This document shows, in pieces, positions 36,169-45,577 of a stretch of 64,000 nucleotides of DNA (position 1 is its first letter; the number at the start of each line of letters is the position of its first letter). The notes under the pieces were generated by a model, which searched no databases, had not been told where the DNA came from, and saw only the letters and a program-made list of their open reading frames with translations. This DNA is from Flavobacterium daemonense (GTDB lineage: Bacteria > Bacteroidota > Bacteroidia > Flavobacteriales > Flavobacteriaceae), in assembly GCF_007341385.1 (NCBI RefSeq), contig NZ_VJYD01000019.1:1-64000 (forward strand), given 5' to 3'. Both the position numbers and the translations under genes were made by a program.

Positions 36169-36176
36169 TATATTTG
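36169..36176 (+). promoter_or_regulatory. -7 box TATATTTG for pepT
   Basis: Perfect TAnnTTTG box 16 bases before the pepT ATG. Confidence 0.65.
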
Positions 36177-36192
36177 CTAAAAAAACAAAAAA

Positions 36193-37467
36193 ATGCAACA
36201 TATTATAGATCGTTTTATCAGTTATGTAACTATTGATACTGAATCAGATCCAAATTCACAAACTACTCCAAGTACAGAAAAACAATGGAATCTTGCCAAC
36301 AAACTAGTCGATGATTTAAAAGCTATTGGCTTGCAAGATGTTACCATAGACGATAAAGCATACATTATGGCAACTTTGCCAAGCAATGTTGATCATGAGG
36401 TGCCTACAATTGGATTTGTTTCTCATTTTGATACTTCTCCCGATTTCAGCGGAGCAAACGTAAAACCTCAGATTGTTGAAAATTACGACGGAAAAGATAT
36501 TGTTCTAAATGCTGAAAAAAACATCATTCTATCTCCAGATTACTTTAAAGATCTACTTTTATACAAAGGTCAAACCATAATTACTACTGACGGAACAACT
36601 TTATTAGGTGCCGATGATAAGGCCGGAATTACCGAAATTGTTTCGGCAATGGAATACCTTGTGCAACACCCTGAAATCAAACACGGGAAAATCAGAGTTG
36701 GTTTTACTCCTGATGAAGAAATCGGACGCGGTGCACACCATTTTGATGTTGAAAAATTTGGCGCGCAATGGGCTTACACTATGGATGGAAGCCAGATTGG
36801 CGAATTAGAATATGAAAATTTCAATGCGGCTGGAGCTAAAATCACTTTCAAAGGAAAAAGCGTTCATCCGGGTTATGCCAAAGGAAAAATGATTAATTCG
36901 ATGCTTTTGGCAAATGAATTCATCAACGAGCTTCCAAAAGGAGAAACACCACAAGAAACTAAAGGTTACGAAGGTTTTTTTCACGTTCATCATATTAAAG
37001 GAAATATTGAAGAAACGGTTTTAGAATTGATTATCCGCGATCACAACAAAAAGAAATTCGAAAAACGAAAAGAACTGATTCATAAAATCACTAAACAATT
37101 CAACAAAAAGTTTGCAAAGAAATTTGGTGAAGACATCGTAATTGCTGAAGTAAAAGACCAATATTACAATATGAAAGAAAAGGTTTTGCCTGTAAAATAT
37201 ATTGTTGATATTGCCGAAAAAGCAATGCGTGAATTAAATATAAAACCGATTATTAAACCTATTCGTGGCGGAACTGACGGTTCTCAATTATCATTTATGG
37301 GATTGCCTTGTCCGAACATTTTTGCTGGCGGACACAACTTCCACGGAAAATACGAATATGTTCCTGCAGAAAGCATCCAGAAAGCAACCGAAGTTATCGT
37401 GAAAATTGCTGAATTAACGGCTACTCCAGGAATTTTTGATACTACTGAAAAACCTAAAAGAAGATAA
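36193..37467 (+). CDS. pepT: Peptidase T (tripeptide aminopeptidase)
   Basis: 424 residues. M20 family zinc peptidase with [11 protein letters not shown] near 79 (HxD), GADDKAG near 141, [10 protein letters not shown] near 176 (EE catalytic/ligand) and [19 protein letters not shown] near 356, all as in PepT. A lid/dimerisation domain lies at 215-320. It releases the N-terminal residue from tripeptides in the cytosol. The YdeI-like gene starts 2 bp after its stop, so the two are co-transcribed. Confidence 0.95.
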   Translation: MQHIIDRFISYVTIDTESDPNSQTTPSTEKQWNLANKLVDDLKAIGLQDVTIDDKAYIMATLPSNVDHEVPTIGFVSHFDTSPDFSGANVKPQIVENYDGKDIVLNAEKNIILSPDYFKDLLLYKGQTIITTDGTTLLGADDKAGITEIVSAMEYLVQHPEIKHGKIRVGFTPDEEIGRGAHHFDVEKFGAQWAYTMDGSQIGELEYENFNAAGAKITFKGKSVHPGYAKGKMINSMLLANEFINELPKGETPQETKGYEGFFHVHHIKGNIEETVLELIIRDHNKKKFEKRKELIHKITKQFNKKFAKKFGEDIVIAEVKDQYYNMKEKVLPVKYIVDIAEKAMRELNIKPIIKPIRGGTDGSQLSFMGLPCPNIFAGGHNFHGKYEYVPAESIQKATEVIVKIAELTATPGIFDTTEKPKRR

Positions 37468-37468
37468 A

Positions 37469-38056
37469 GTGGAAACGAATTCTGATAAAAAACATGTTTG
37501 GGATAAAGTCAATCAATGGGAAGAAGAACTTCTTTTTCTGAAATCAATTATTGACAAAACAGAACTGGTCGAAACCATAAAATGGGGAGGTCCAATTTAT
37601 GTTTATAACAACAAAAATGTTATCGGAATTGGCGGTTTTAAAAATTATTTTGCGATTTGGTTTCTAAATGGTGTATTTCTGAAAGATGAAAAAAAACGAC
37701 TGATCAATGCGCAAGAAGACAAAACAAAATCGATGCGTCAATGGCGTTTTACCTCAAAAGAAGAAGTAAATGAAAAAGAAGTTCTTGAGTATATTTTAGA
37801 AGCAATTGAAAACGAAAAACAAGGAAAAGTCATCAAACCTTCGAAAAAAGAAGCGATTGTTTCTGAACTTCTTGAGAAAGAAATGACTCAAAATCCAGCT
37901 TTAAAAGAGGCATTCGAAAAATTTTCTCCTTACAAACAATATGAGTTTCTGGAATATATTGAAACTGCAAAACAGGAAAAAACAAAGCTTTCAAGAATCG
38001 AGAAAGTGATTCCGATGATTTTGGAGAATAAAGGATTGAATGATAAATACAGGTAA
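37469..38056 (+). CDS. YdeI/OmpD-associated family protein (DUF1801-like plus YdeI tail)
   Basis: 195 residues from a GTG start at 37469, immediately after the pepT stop; the longer TTG frame from 37436 lies inside pepT. The N-terminal part (VETIKWGGPIYVYNNKNVIGI) is the DUF1801-type small alpha/beta fold; the C-terminal helical part (FEKFSPYKQYEFLEYIETAKQ) is the YdeI tail with a cluster of basic residues. Members are cytosolic; proposed roles in peptide resistance are weakly supported. Function here unknown. Confidence 0.78.
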   Translation: METNSDKKHVWDKVNQWEEELLFLKSIIDKTELVETIKWGGPIYVYNNKNVIGIGGFKNYFAIWFLNGVFLKDEKKRLINAQEDKTKSMRQWRFTSKEEVNEKEVLEYILEAIENEKQGKVIKPSKKEAIVSELLEKEMTQNPALKEAFEKFSPYKQYEFLEYIETAKQEKTKLSRIEKVIPMILENKGLNDKYR

Positions 38057-38101
38057 TTAAATTTTCAATTTTTTAAATTCCAAACTCCAATAGAGAAGAG
38101 A

Positions 38102-38132
38102 CCTTTGTCAAAGTTTAAAACTTTGACAAAGG
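38102..38132. repeat. 31-bp palindrome, CTTTGTCAAAG family (copy 2)
   Basis: CCTTTGTCAAAG and CTTTGACAAAGG arms, followed on the plus strand by TTTTT, so it may also terminate the pepT-YdeI transcript. Copy 1 is at 11311-11339. Confidence 0.8.
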
Positions 38133-38151
38133 TTTTTATTTACGCTTTAAA

Positions 38152-38233
38152 GTCATTGCGAGGAACGAATCAACCACAATAAAATAAGCACTCGTGATAA
38201 GCATCGTGAGATTGCTTCGTTCCTCGCAAAGAC
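38152..38233. repeat. Inverted repeat, GTCATTGCGAGGAACGAA family
   Basis: Arms at 38152-38169 and 38216-38233 pair over 18 bp with one mismatch around a 46-bp core. An interspersed element by appearance; it is between convergent genes. Confidence 0.8.
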
Positions 38234-38260
38234 ATACAATTCGTCGATTCGCAAACAAAA

Positions 38261-38292
38261 AAATCCCAAATTCCATTCGGAATTTGGGATTT
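38261..38292. terminator. Bidirectional terminator between the YdeI-like gene and yajC
   Basis: AAATCCCAAATTCC paired with GGAATTTGGGATTT, with A-rich and T-rich flanks on both sides. Confidence 0.9.
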
Positions 38293-38315
38293 TTAAATTG
38301 AAAATCTTAAAAAAA

Positions 38316-38591
38316 TTAAGCTTTTTTATTCAAAGTAGCGCTCAATTCTAAAGAAATCGCAGAACGCTCTAATTTTAATTTTCCAGACATTGTTTCGATT
38401 ACAACTGTAGTTTCTGCAAGCTCAACAATTTTACCGTGAAAACCACTTTTTGTAATTATTTTATCACCTACTTTTAGGTTGCTTTCAAATTCTTTTTCGT
38501 TTTTTGCTCTTTTTTGCTGTGGTCTGATCATGAAGAAATAGATTACCACAAACATTAAAAGAAACGGTGCAAATTGAGATAATTGTCCCAT
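38316..38591 (-). CDS. yajC: Preprotein translocase accessory subunit YajC
   Basis: 91 residues: one N-terminal transmembrane helix (about 6-24, FAPFLLMFVVIYFFMIRPQQ) ending in the diagnostic RPQQKR, then a small cytosolic domain (VGDKIITKSGFHGKI). Part of the SecDF-YajC complex that aids protein export. It lies 59 bp downstream of nusB on the same strand, a gene order common in this phylum. Confidence 0.95.
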   Translation of the reverse strand: MGQLSQFAPFLLMFVVIYFFMIRPQQKRAKNEKEFESNLKVGDKIITKSGFHGKIVELAETTVVIETMSGKLKLERSAISLELSATLNKKA

Positions 38592-38650
38592 AATTTAAAT
38601 TCTGTTTTTGATTTATATTAATATATTTTTTTATTGAATTTCTTCTAAAA

Positions 38651-39595
38651 TTACATCAACCCTCTTCCTACTTTTACCATTTTTTTATTGGCTTCAAGTT
38701 CTTTTACAAGGTTATCTAAAATTCCGTTGATAAAAATACTACTTTTTGGTGTAGAATATTCTTTTGCGATTTCTAAATATTCGTTAAGCGTAACTTTTAC
38801 TGGAATTGAAGGGAATTTCAAAAATTCGCAGATTGCCATTTTCAAGATAATCGTATCAATTTCTGCAATACGTTCGCTGTCCCAATTTGGCGTTTTATCG
38901 TCATATTCTTTTGCAAGAACAGCTTCATTCAAAACAGTACGTCTGAATAAGTCTTTTGCAAAATCCTTATCTTCAACATCTTTGTATAATTTCGGAACTC
39001 TAAAAGCATCTGGATCTTCTGTTTTGATTGCTTTCAATTGTTTGATGATATGTGTATTAACAACCGGAATATCATCAACCCAAGTTAGTTTATCATCTTC
39101 AAGATATTCGTATAATTTTTCATTCGGAACAATAACATTTTCAAACAAATCAATTATAAATTGTCTGTCTTCTTCAAATGTGTTCACATTGTTGCTCATG
39201 TATTTTTTGTAAATATCACTTGCTTTAATATCATTTAAAAGTAAAATGATATAATCGTCGTTTAAAGACCAGTTGTTGATTTTACGAGTTTCTAAAGCAA
39301 TACTAAGAGAGTTGCTTTCGGCAAGAAGTTGAAAAATTTTGTTTTTAACAAACTTTTCGTTCGGGTTGCGTTCTGCTGCAGTTGCAAGGTGTTTTTTGCT
39401 CGAAAGATGCAAATAAACAGATTCTTTTTTGCAAATTTCAATCAATGAAGAAAGCATTATAAGATATAAGTCCTGAATATTATCTATGCTGTAAAAAAGA
39501 AATTTCTCTTCTTTTTCCATATTATCAGAACCGCTTTGATGCATTGCATAAATGGATTGCATTACTTTAACGCGTATGTGTCTTCTATTTACCAC
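38651..39595 (-). CDS. nusB: Transcription antitermination factor NusB (long Bacteroidota form)
   Basis: 314 residues with a GTG start at 39595. The start VNRRHIRVKVMQSIYAMHQ is the NusB RNA-binding arginine-rich helix; the conserved C-terminal NusB half (AVLAKEYDDKTPNWD, FPSIPVKVTLNEYLEIAKEYS) ends the protein. At more than twice the ~140 residues of E. coli NusB, it carries a central insertion of about 150 residues seen in this phylum. With NusE it supports rRNA antitermination. Co-directional with yajC; promoter box at 39624-39631. Confidence 0.93.
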   Translation of the reverse strand: MVNRRHIRVKVMQSIYAMHQSGSDNMEKEEKFLFYSIDNIQDLYLIMLSSLIEICKKESVYLHLSSKKHLATAAERNPNEKFVKNKIFQLLAESNSLSIALETRKINNWSLNDDYIILLLNDIKASDIYKKYMSNNVNTFEEDRQFIIDLFENVIVPNEKLYEYLEDDKLTWVDDIPVVNTHIIKQLKAIKTEDPDAFRVPKLYKDVEDKDFAKDLFRRTVLNEAVLAKEYDDKTPNWDSERIAEIDTIILKMAICEFLKFPSIPVKVTLNEYLEIAKEYSTPKSSIFINGILDNLVKELEANKKMVKVGRGLM

Positions 39596-39623
39596 CTTGT
39601 AAGAACTTTTAAAAATTAGTCTG

Positions 39624-39631
39624 CAAAAATA
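39624..39631 (-). promoter_or_regulatory. -7 box TATTTTTG for nusB
   Basis: Read on the minus strand, matches TAnnTTTG, 28 bases before the GTG start. Confidence 0.5.
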
Positions 39632-39679
39632 TAACTTTTAAGGCGTATTTTAAAATTAAATCGTAAAAAAGTCATGGTT

Positions 39680-39856
39680 TTAGTGGTCAGTTTTCAGTAT
39701 TTAGTGGTCAGATTTTGTTTTTAGTGATCAGTTAATCAGTATTTAGTGATCAGTGACAATATGCCGATAAAAAAAGTCTCAGTTTACAGAACCAACTGCA
39801 AACTGAGACTATAAATTGACACTGAACACTTAAAAAAGTGAACACTGAACACTTAA
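39680..39856. repeat. Short direct and inverted TTAGTGGTCAG repeats
   Basis: TTTAGTGGTCAG or TTTAGTGATCAG occurs four times between about 39679 and 39755; complementary CACTGAACACTTA words occur twice at 39819-39855, so the block ends are inverted. A perfect 11-bp hairpin sits between them (39775-39810). No gene. Confidence 0.65.
39768..39810 (-). terminator. Intrinsic terminator for the leucine-type dehydrogenase gene
   Basis: On the minus strand AGTCTCAGTTT and AAACTGAGACT form a stem, followed by seven T. Confidence 0.75.
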
Positions 39857-40963
39857 TTATTTCGCTGCGTTTTCAATTTTTCTCGCATCAATACGATTTT
39901 GAGCAATTGTAAGCGCCGCTTTATGTGTTGTCATTCCGTTCTTCACAGCATAATTGATAATTTCTAAAGTAGTGTTATAGATATTTTCGGTTTTGCTCAT
40001 GATTTCGGCTTTACCGTAGTTTGCTAATTCAGCATAAACATTGATGATTCCACCAGCGTTGATCAAGAAATCAGGAGCATATAAAATTCCTCTTTCTTGC
40101 AATCTTGCACCGTGAACATTTTCATCTGCCAATTGGTTGTTTGCTGCACCAGCAATAACTTTAGCTTTAATTTTATCTACTGTATTATCATTGATGATTG
40201 CTCCCATCGCACATGGCGCATAAATATCAACATCAGCACTATACAAATCCTCGCCTGTATAAATTGTCGCGTTGTATTTTTTAGCAACTTCATATAATTT
40301 TTCTTCATTGATATCAGAAATTGTAACCTTAGCTCCTTCTTTTGTCAAATATTCAACTAAAGCTTCACCAACGTGACCAATTCCTTGAACCAAAACTTTC
40401 TTTCCGTCTAAAACATCAGAACCAAACTGACTTTTAGCAGCTGCTTTCATTCCTAAATAAACTCCGTAAGCAGTTACAGGAGAAGGATTTCCAGACCCGC
40501 CTCTTTCTTCAGAGATTCCTGTAACATAAGGCGTTACATCTCTTACCGTATCCATGTCTTTTGTCTCCATTCCAACATCTTCAGCAGTAATATATCTTCC
40601 GCTTAAAGAGTGAACAAATTCTCCAAACTTGCGCATCAACTCAGGCGTTTTCTGCGTTTTAGCATCACCAATAATAACAGCTTTTCCACCACCAATATTA
40701 AGTCCGGTAATAGCAGATTTATAAGTCATACCTCTAGAAAGACGCAAAACATCGTTTAGTGCCTCCCATTCGGTGTTGTAATTCCACATTCTAGTACCTC
40801 CTAAAGCTGGCCCCATAACCGAATTATGAATACCAATAATTGCTTTTAAACCTGTATCTTTGTCATTGCAAAATACAATTTGTTCGTGATCGTCAAAAGA
40901 TAATTGACCAAAAACAGGATCCATTTTTTGAAGTTCCTTTCCAGTTGCGAAAGTTGCATCCAT
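39857..40963 (-). CDS. Glu/Leu/Phe/Val dehydrogenase, leucine dehydrogenase type
   Basis: 368 residues. The N-terminal domain has GPALGGTRMW near 52 and SAITGLNIGGGKAVI with the catalytic Lys near 93; the C-terminal Rossmann domain has VLVQGIGHVGEALVEYL near 190 and SDINEEKL. The length and GGTRMW fit leucine dehydrogenase, which deaminates branched-chain amino acids with NAD+. With HMG-CoA lyase at 25.5 kb it would fit leucine breakdown, but they are not one operon. It diverges from the ABC exporter gene across 203 bp. Confidence 0.9.
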   Translation of the reverse strand: MDATFATGKELQKMDPVFGQLSFDDHEQIVFCNDKDTGLKAIIGIHNSVMGPALGGTRMWNYNTEWEALNDVLRLSRGMTYKSAITGLNIGGGKAVIIGDAKTQKTPELMRKFGEFVHSLSGRYITAEDVGMETKDMDTVRDVTPYVTGISEERGGSGNPSPVTAYGVYLGMKAAAKSQFGSDVLDGKKVLVQGIGHVGEALVEYLTKEGAKVTISDINEEKLYEVAKKYNATIYTGEDLYSADVDIYAPCAMGAIINDNTVDKIKAKVIAGAANNQLADENVHGARLQERGILYAPDFLINAGGIINVYAELANYGKAEIMSKTENIYNTTLEIINYAVKNGMTTHKAALTIAQNRIDARKIENAAK

Positions 40964-41166
40964 AGCGCTAGTATTAATTAGTTAAAATTATGAATTTGTC
41001 AAAAAGACTTCTCAAACATAATTAAAAAATACACATGTGCTAATTTTTTATCTTTAAAATAACAATTTTACAATATAATTGTTTTGATTAAAATGCATTT
41101 TATTATAATTTTAATTAATAATAATTCATAATTTTAAATCAATTCAATGTTACATTTCTTAAAAAA

Positions 41167-42945
41167 ATGAAAGAGTTAAGCTATTTAAATAAATATTTTG
41201 TCAAATATAAATTCAGTTTTTCATTCGGAATTTTAATCACAATAATCGCACAAATTTTCTTTTTATTTACGCCAAAATTAGTCAGCCACTCTTTTGACGT
41301 TATCGAACGCTTTCTAAAACTCTCAAAAGCAGACCAAAACTCTTCGATAATTAGAGATTTCTACAAACAAGATTTAATTAATAATGTCTTTTTAATCATT
41401 GGAAGTGCAATTATTGCAGGTTTTTTAACCTTTTTAATGCGCCAGACTTTAATTGTAATGTCGCGTCATATTGAATTTGATTTAAAAAATGAAGTCTTCA
41501 AACAATATGAAACACTTTCGCAGAATTTCTACAAACAAAACCGTACTGGCGATTTAATGAACCGAATCAGCGAGGACGTTTCAAAAGTGCGTATGTATGT
41601 TGGCCCGGCGGTTATGTATACGATCAACACTTTTATTCGTTTTGCAATCGTTATTATATATATGTATAATGTTTCGCCGTTGCTGACGTTGTACACGATT
41701 CTCCCGTTGCCAATTCTTTCATACTGCATTTTTAAATTAAGTTCTGAAATCAACAAACGAAGCACCACGTTCCAGCAATATCTTTCAAAAGTTTCGAGTT
41801 TTACGCAGGAAATATTTTCTGGAATTCGCGTTATAAAAGCCTATTCTTTAGAAAATCAGCATCAAAATAACATGGTTGATCTTTCTGAAGAAAGCAAACG
41901 AAAAAGTTTGGATTTAGCAAAAGTGCAGTCTTTATTTGGTCCACTTATGATTGCGCTTATCGGAATAAGTAATTTGGTTGTGATTTATTTTGGAGGTGTT
42001 ATGTACATCAACGGAACGATTCCGAATATTGGAACCATTGCCGAATTTATTTTGTACGTAAATATGCTGACTTGGCCGGTAGCATCTTTGGGCTGGGTTT
42101 CATCGATGGTTCAAGAAGCCGAAGCGTCTCAAAAACGTTTGAACGAATTTTTGAAAATACAGCCAGAAATCAAAAACAACAATCCAAATTCATCAGAAAT
42201 TCTGGGTTCAATTGCTTTTGAAAATGTAAGCTACACTTATGAAGATACCAATATTGAGGCTTTAAAAAATGTGACATTTTCGGTTAAAAACGGAGAAACA
42301 TTGGCTATTTTAGGTAAAACTGGTTCGGGGAAATCGACTATTTTATCTTTGATTTCGCGTTTGTATGATGTTACAGAAGGAAGAATCACAATTGACCAAA
42401 ACGAAATCAGCACTTTGAATTTATATGATCTGAGAAATAACATCGGAATTGTACCTCAAGATGCCTTTTTATTTTCGGATACAATAAAAAACAACATCAA
42501 ATTCGGTAACCAAAATGCAACTGATGAAGAAGTAATGGAAGCAGCAAAAAATGCTGTAGTTCACGATAATATTATTGCCTTTAATAAACAATATGACACT
42601 ATTTTAGGAGAACGAGGCATCACACTTTCGGGAGGACAAAAGCAGCGTGTGTCAATTGCGCGTGCGATAATTAAAGATCCAGCTATTTTGCTTTTTGACG
42701 ATTGTCTTTCTGCAGTTGACACCGAAACAGAAGAAACGATCTTAAATAACTTATTTGAAATTTGTAAGAATAAAACCACTATTATTGTAAGCCACCGAGT
42801 TTCGTCAGCAAAGAATGCGGATAAGATTATAATTTTAGAAGATGGCAAAATAATTCAACAAGGTTCTCATAATCAATTAATAAATCAGGAAGGCTATTAT
42901 TCATCGTTATATTTAAAACAACTTTCGGAAAAAGAATTACTTTAA
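41167..42945 (+). CDS. ABC transporter, fused permease and ATPase (exporter)
   Basis: 592 residues. Six transmembrane helices in the first ~320 residues, then a nucleotide-binding domain: Walker A GKTGSGKST near 384, signature LSGGQKQR near 489, Walker B ILLFDDCLSAVD near 508, and the switch His in IIVSHR near 540. This is a homodimer-forming type IV exporter of the MsbA/MdlB kind; lipid or drug substrate unknown. The AT-rich upstream region has an AACAATT/AATTGTT inverted repeat at about 41060-41085. Confidence 0.92.
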   Translation: MKELSYLNKYFVKYKFSFSFGILITIIAQIFFLFTPKLVSHSFDVIERFLKLSKADQNSSIIRDFYKQDLINNVFLIIGSAIIAGFLTFLMRQTLIVMSRHIEFDLKNEVFKQYETLSQNFYKQNRTGDLMNRISEDVSKVRMYVGPAVMYTINTFIRFAIVIIYMYNVSPLLTLYTILPLPILSYCIFKLSSEINKRSTTFQQYLSKVSSFTQEIFSGIRVIKAYSLENQHQNNMVDLSEESKRKSLDLAKVQSLFGPLMIALIGISNLVVIYFGGVMYINGTIPNIGTIAEFILYVNMLTWPVASLGWVSSMVQEAEASQKRLNEFLKIQPEIKNNNPNSSEILGSIAFENVSYTYEDTNIEALKNVTFSVKNGETLAILGKTGSGKSTILSLISRLYDVTEGRITIDQNEISTLNLYDLRNNIGIVPQDAFLFSDTIKNNIKFGNQNATDEEVMEAAKNAVVHDNIIAFNKQYDTILGERGITLSGGQKQRVSIARAIIKDPAILLFDDCLSAVDTETEETILNNLFEICKNKTTIIVSHRVSSAKNADKIIILEDGKIIQQGSHNQLINQEGYYSSLYLKQLSEKELL

Positions 42946-42999
42946 ATGTTGTGTAATAGATAATTTTTTATGATTTTTGAGTACTATTAATTCCAAAAA

Positions 43000-43383
43000 A
43001 TGATAGAACGTATTATGAGAGAAAATGACATGTTAGAAAAAGAAGAGATTTTTTCTAAAGTATTACGCGCAGGAAGAAGAACTTATTTCTTTGATGTGAG
43101 AGCTACTAAAGCTGACGATTATTACATCACGATTACCGAAAGTAAAAAATTTACTGAAGAAGATGGTTCTTTTCATTTTAAAAAACACAAAATTTACTTG
43201 TACAAAGAAGATTTTAGTGCTTTTGCCGAAATACTAGAAGAAATGACTTCATATGTCTTGAACCACAAAGGCGAAGAAGTAATTTCTGAAAGACACCAAA
43301 AAGATTTTAAAAAAGAATACGGTTCAGATAAAGCTGAAGGACAAAGATCTAGTTTTACTGATATTGATTTTGACGATATTTAA
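43000..43383 (+). CDS. DUF3276/PUR family nucleic-acid-binding protein
   Basis: 127 residues. The central PUR-alpha-like repeat (SKVLRAGRRTYFFDVRAT, DYYITITESKK, HKIYLYKEDF) is almost the whole protein, with an acidic tail ending DIDFDDI. Relatives from Borrelia and Bacteroidota bind single-stranded nucleic acid. The start may be ATG 43000 or the in-frame ATG 43015. A terminator follows. Confidence 0.88.
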   Translation: MIERIMRENDMLEKEEIFSKVLRAGRRTYFFDVRATKADDYYITITESKKFTEEDGSFHFKKHKIYLYKEDFSAFAEILEEMTSYVLNHKGEEVISERHQKDFKKEYGSDKAEGQRSSFTDIDFDDI

Positions 43384-43409
43384 TTCCATATAGCTTTTTA
43401 AAAAGTACG

Positions 43410-43447
43410 AGTCCAATTTGTTCAGCATTTTGGACTTTTTTTATATC
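43410..43447 (+). terminator. Intrinsic terminator after the DUF3276 gene
   Basis: AGTCCAA paired with TTGGACT across a 15-base loop, then a long T-run. Confidence 0.85.
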
Positions 43448-43556
43448 TTGGCGTGAAATGTAAATTGATAAAATGTAAGATGCGAAATGTGATACTATGA
43501 TTACACTCTTCGTTTATGCTTTTCACCTTTAACATTTAACTTCTAACAAACCAAAA

Positions 43557-44387
43557 ATGAAAAAATTAATCCTCTTATTTGCTTTCCTATTCCTTTCTGC
43601 TTCTTCGTTTGGTCAAAAAACAGAATATGAAACCAAATCAAATATTCAATATTACAACGCAGCAGCAAACAAATCTGACAGTTATATTAACGAAAGATGC
43701 GTTTTAGATATTTATTATCCAAAAAACACTAAAAACTTTGCTACCATAATTTGGTTTCACGGCGGCGGATTGACTGGCGGAAGCAAGGAAATTCCGGAAG
43801 CTTTAAAAAATAAAGGTTTTGCTATTATTGGCGTTAATTACAGGCTTTCGCCGAAAGTAAAGGCAGAAAAAGCGATTGAAGATGCTGCAGCTGCAATTGC
43901 TTGGACTTTTAACAACATTTCCAATTATGGAGGCGACGCTTCGCAGATTTTTGTTTCTGGGCATTCGGCTGGCGGATATTTGGCGTTAATGACTGGGCTT
44001 GATAAAAAATGGCTGCAAAAAGAAGGAATTGATGCCAATAAAATTGCCGGACTTATTCCGTTTAGCGGGCAATGCATCACGCATTTTGAGATTAGAAGAG
44101 AAAATGGGATTCCAGAAAAACAACCAACTATAGATACCTATGCGCCTCTATATTACGTTCGTGCCGACGCACCGCCACTTTTATTGATCACTGGCGACAG
44201 AGAACTTGAAATGCTGGGACGTTATGAAGAAAACGCTTATATGGCACGCATGATGAAGCTCGTTGGTCATACACAAACCAAACTTTATGAATTAGACGGT
44301 TACGGTCACGGCATGACTGAACCGGGTTTTCCGCTTCTAGTCAACGAGGTAAACCGAATTTTAAAGGAGAAACAAACTAAAAAATAA
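43557..44387 (+). CDS. Secreted alpha/beta hydrolase (esterase/lipase, BD-FAE-like)
   Basis: 276 residues with a signal peptide (cleavage near SFGQ, residue 20). Catalytic elements: oxyanion HGGGLTGG near 69, nucleophile GHSAGG near 139, acid in ITGDRE near 219 and His in GYGHGMT near 250. The HGGG and GHSAG pattern fits the hormone-sensitive-lipase/feruloyl-esterase-like group. Likely periplasmic esterase. Followed after 20 bp by another hydrolase gene. Confidence 0.85.
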   Translation: MKKLILLFAFLFLSASSFGQKTEYETKSNIQYYNAAANKSDSYINERCVLDIYYPKNTKNFATIIWFHGGGLTGGSKEIPEALKNKGFAIIGVNYRLSPKVKAEKAIEDAAAAIAWTFNNISNYGGDASQIFVSGHSAGGYLALMTGLDKKWLQKEGIDANKIAGLIPFSGQCITHFEIRRENGIPEKQPTIDTYAPLYYVRADAPPLLLITGDRELEMLGRYEENAYMARMMKLVGHTQTKLYELDGYGHGMTEPGFPLLVNEVNRILKEKQTKK

Positions 44388-44407
44388 AACAATTAAAATC
44401 CACGGCA

Positions 44408-44956
44408 ATGGACACACAATTATTGATTTTACCCGGATTAGGAAATTCTGGAGAGAAACACTGGCAGACCTTTTGGCACGAAAAATTCAAAAATTCAATC
44501 CGTTTAGTTCAAGACAATTGGGACGAACCGCTTCGCGAAGACTGGATTTCTCGACTAAATGAAGAAGTTTCTAAATTAGAAGAACCAACGATTCTGGTTG
44601 CGCACAGTCTTGCGGTTTCCTTAGTCTTGCATTGGGCAGAAACCCATTCAAACAAAAATATTGTTGGCGCTTTATTAGTCGCACCAGCTGATGTAGATTC
44701 TCCTCAGCATACTCCAGACATTGTTCGAAATTTTGCACCAATGCCTATATACAAATTGCCATTTCCGTCAGTCGTTGTAGCAAGCGAAAATGATCCTTAC
44801 GCTTCTTTCGAAAGAAAACAATATTTTTCGGAAAAATGGGGAAGTGATTTTGTAAACGTGGGTCAGCAAGGACACATCAACTCTGATTCTGATTTAAAAT
44901 ATTGGGAAGAAGGACAAGTGATATTACAACAGTTAATTGAAAAAATCAATTCTTAA
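44408..44956 (+). CDS. RBBP9/YdeN-type serine hydrolase
   Basis: 182 residues, the usual family size. It starts with LPGLGNSGEKHWQTFW, has the nucleophile region LVAHSLA near 66, acid in ASENDPYAS near 123 and final His in QQGHINSDS near 155. Cytosolic alpha/beta hydrolase with unknown natural substrate. Probably co-transcribed with the secreted hydrolase 20 bp upstream. Confidence 0.87.
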   Translation: MDTQLLILPGLGNSGEKHWQTFWHEKFKNSIRLVQDNWDEPLREDWISRLNEEVSKLEEPTILVAHSLAVSLVLHWAETHSNKNIVGALLVAPADVDSPQHTPDIVRNFAPMPIYKLPFPSVVVASENDPYASFERKQYFSEKWGSDFVNVGQQGHINSDSDLKYWEEGQVILQQLIEKINS

Positions 44957-44965
44957 TTAAATATT

Positions 44966-45103
44966 TTAACACATAGAAACATAGGTTTAAATCCTAAAAA
45001 AGACAACAAAAAAGAAACTCGTTTCTTCACACATAGCTATGTGTATTTAAACAAATGAAATGCCTTTTTTCAAGTTTATTGAACTATGTTTCTATGTGTT
45101 TAA
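44966..45103. repeat. Palindromic intergenic repeat, ACACATAGAAACATAG family (copy 2)
   Basis: Arms at 44966-44988 and 45081-45103 match those of the copy at 13901-14031; the core carries two small palindromes (AAGAAACTCGTTTCTT and CACATAGCTATGTG). It lies between convergent genes. Confidence 0.85.
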
Positions 45104-45110
45104 TAAAAAT

Positions 45111-45446
45111 TTACCCAATCCTAAGTCCATTCGGTATTTTAAAATCCGGCGCTAATAAAATAACATCGCCCTCCTCACCTACAGCACCGAGAACCAGACA
45201 TTCGCTCATAAATTTTCCGATTTGTTTTTTCGGAAAATTCACAACCGCAACGATTTGCCTGTTTACCAAATCTTCTTTTATATAACGCTTCGTAATTTGC
45301 GCCGATGATTTTCTGATTCCTATTTCCGAACCAAAATCTATTGTCAATTGAAATGCTGGTTTTCTTGCTTCGGGAAAATCATTTACCTCAACAATGGTTC
45401 CTACTCGCATGTCTGTTCTTTCAAATTCGTTCCAAGTTAAATCCAT
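45111..45446 (-). CDS. csaA: tRNA-binding protein CsaA
   Basis: 111 residues, a single EMAP-II/OB-fold tRNA-binding domain: LTWNEFERTDMRVGTIVEV at the start, SSAQITKRYI, and IGKFMSECLVLGA near 75. CsaA is an export-related chaperone and tRNA-binding protein in Bacillus; the Bacteroidota role is untested. A TAGGTTTG promoter box lies at 45471-45478. Confidence 0.92.
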   Translation of the reverse strand: MDLTWNEFERTDMRVGTIVEVNDFPEARKPAFQLTIDFGSEIGIRKSSAQITKRYIKEDLVNRQIVAVVNFPKKQIGKFMSECLVLGAVGEEGDVILLAPDFKIPNGLRIG

Positions 45447-45470
45447 TTTGTATGCTATCTAGTTTATTTA

Positions 45471-45478
45471 CAAACCTA
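45471..45478 (-). promoter_or_regulatory. -7 box TAGGTTTG for csaA
   Basis: Read on the minus strand, matches TAnnTTTG, 24 bases before the start codon. Confidence 0.5.
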
Positions 45479-45577
45479 TAATTTTGTAACGAATTGCACT
45501 AATTCTATAACTAGTTTTTCTGGCATCACATTTAATTTTACTAGACATTGAATGAACTAACAGTAAAAACATACAAT

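Noticed and set aside
38688-39212. 174-codon plus-strand ORF opposite nusB
   Set aside because: It is fully antisense to a clear NusB gene, Ser-rich, and without a recognisable domain.
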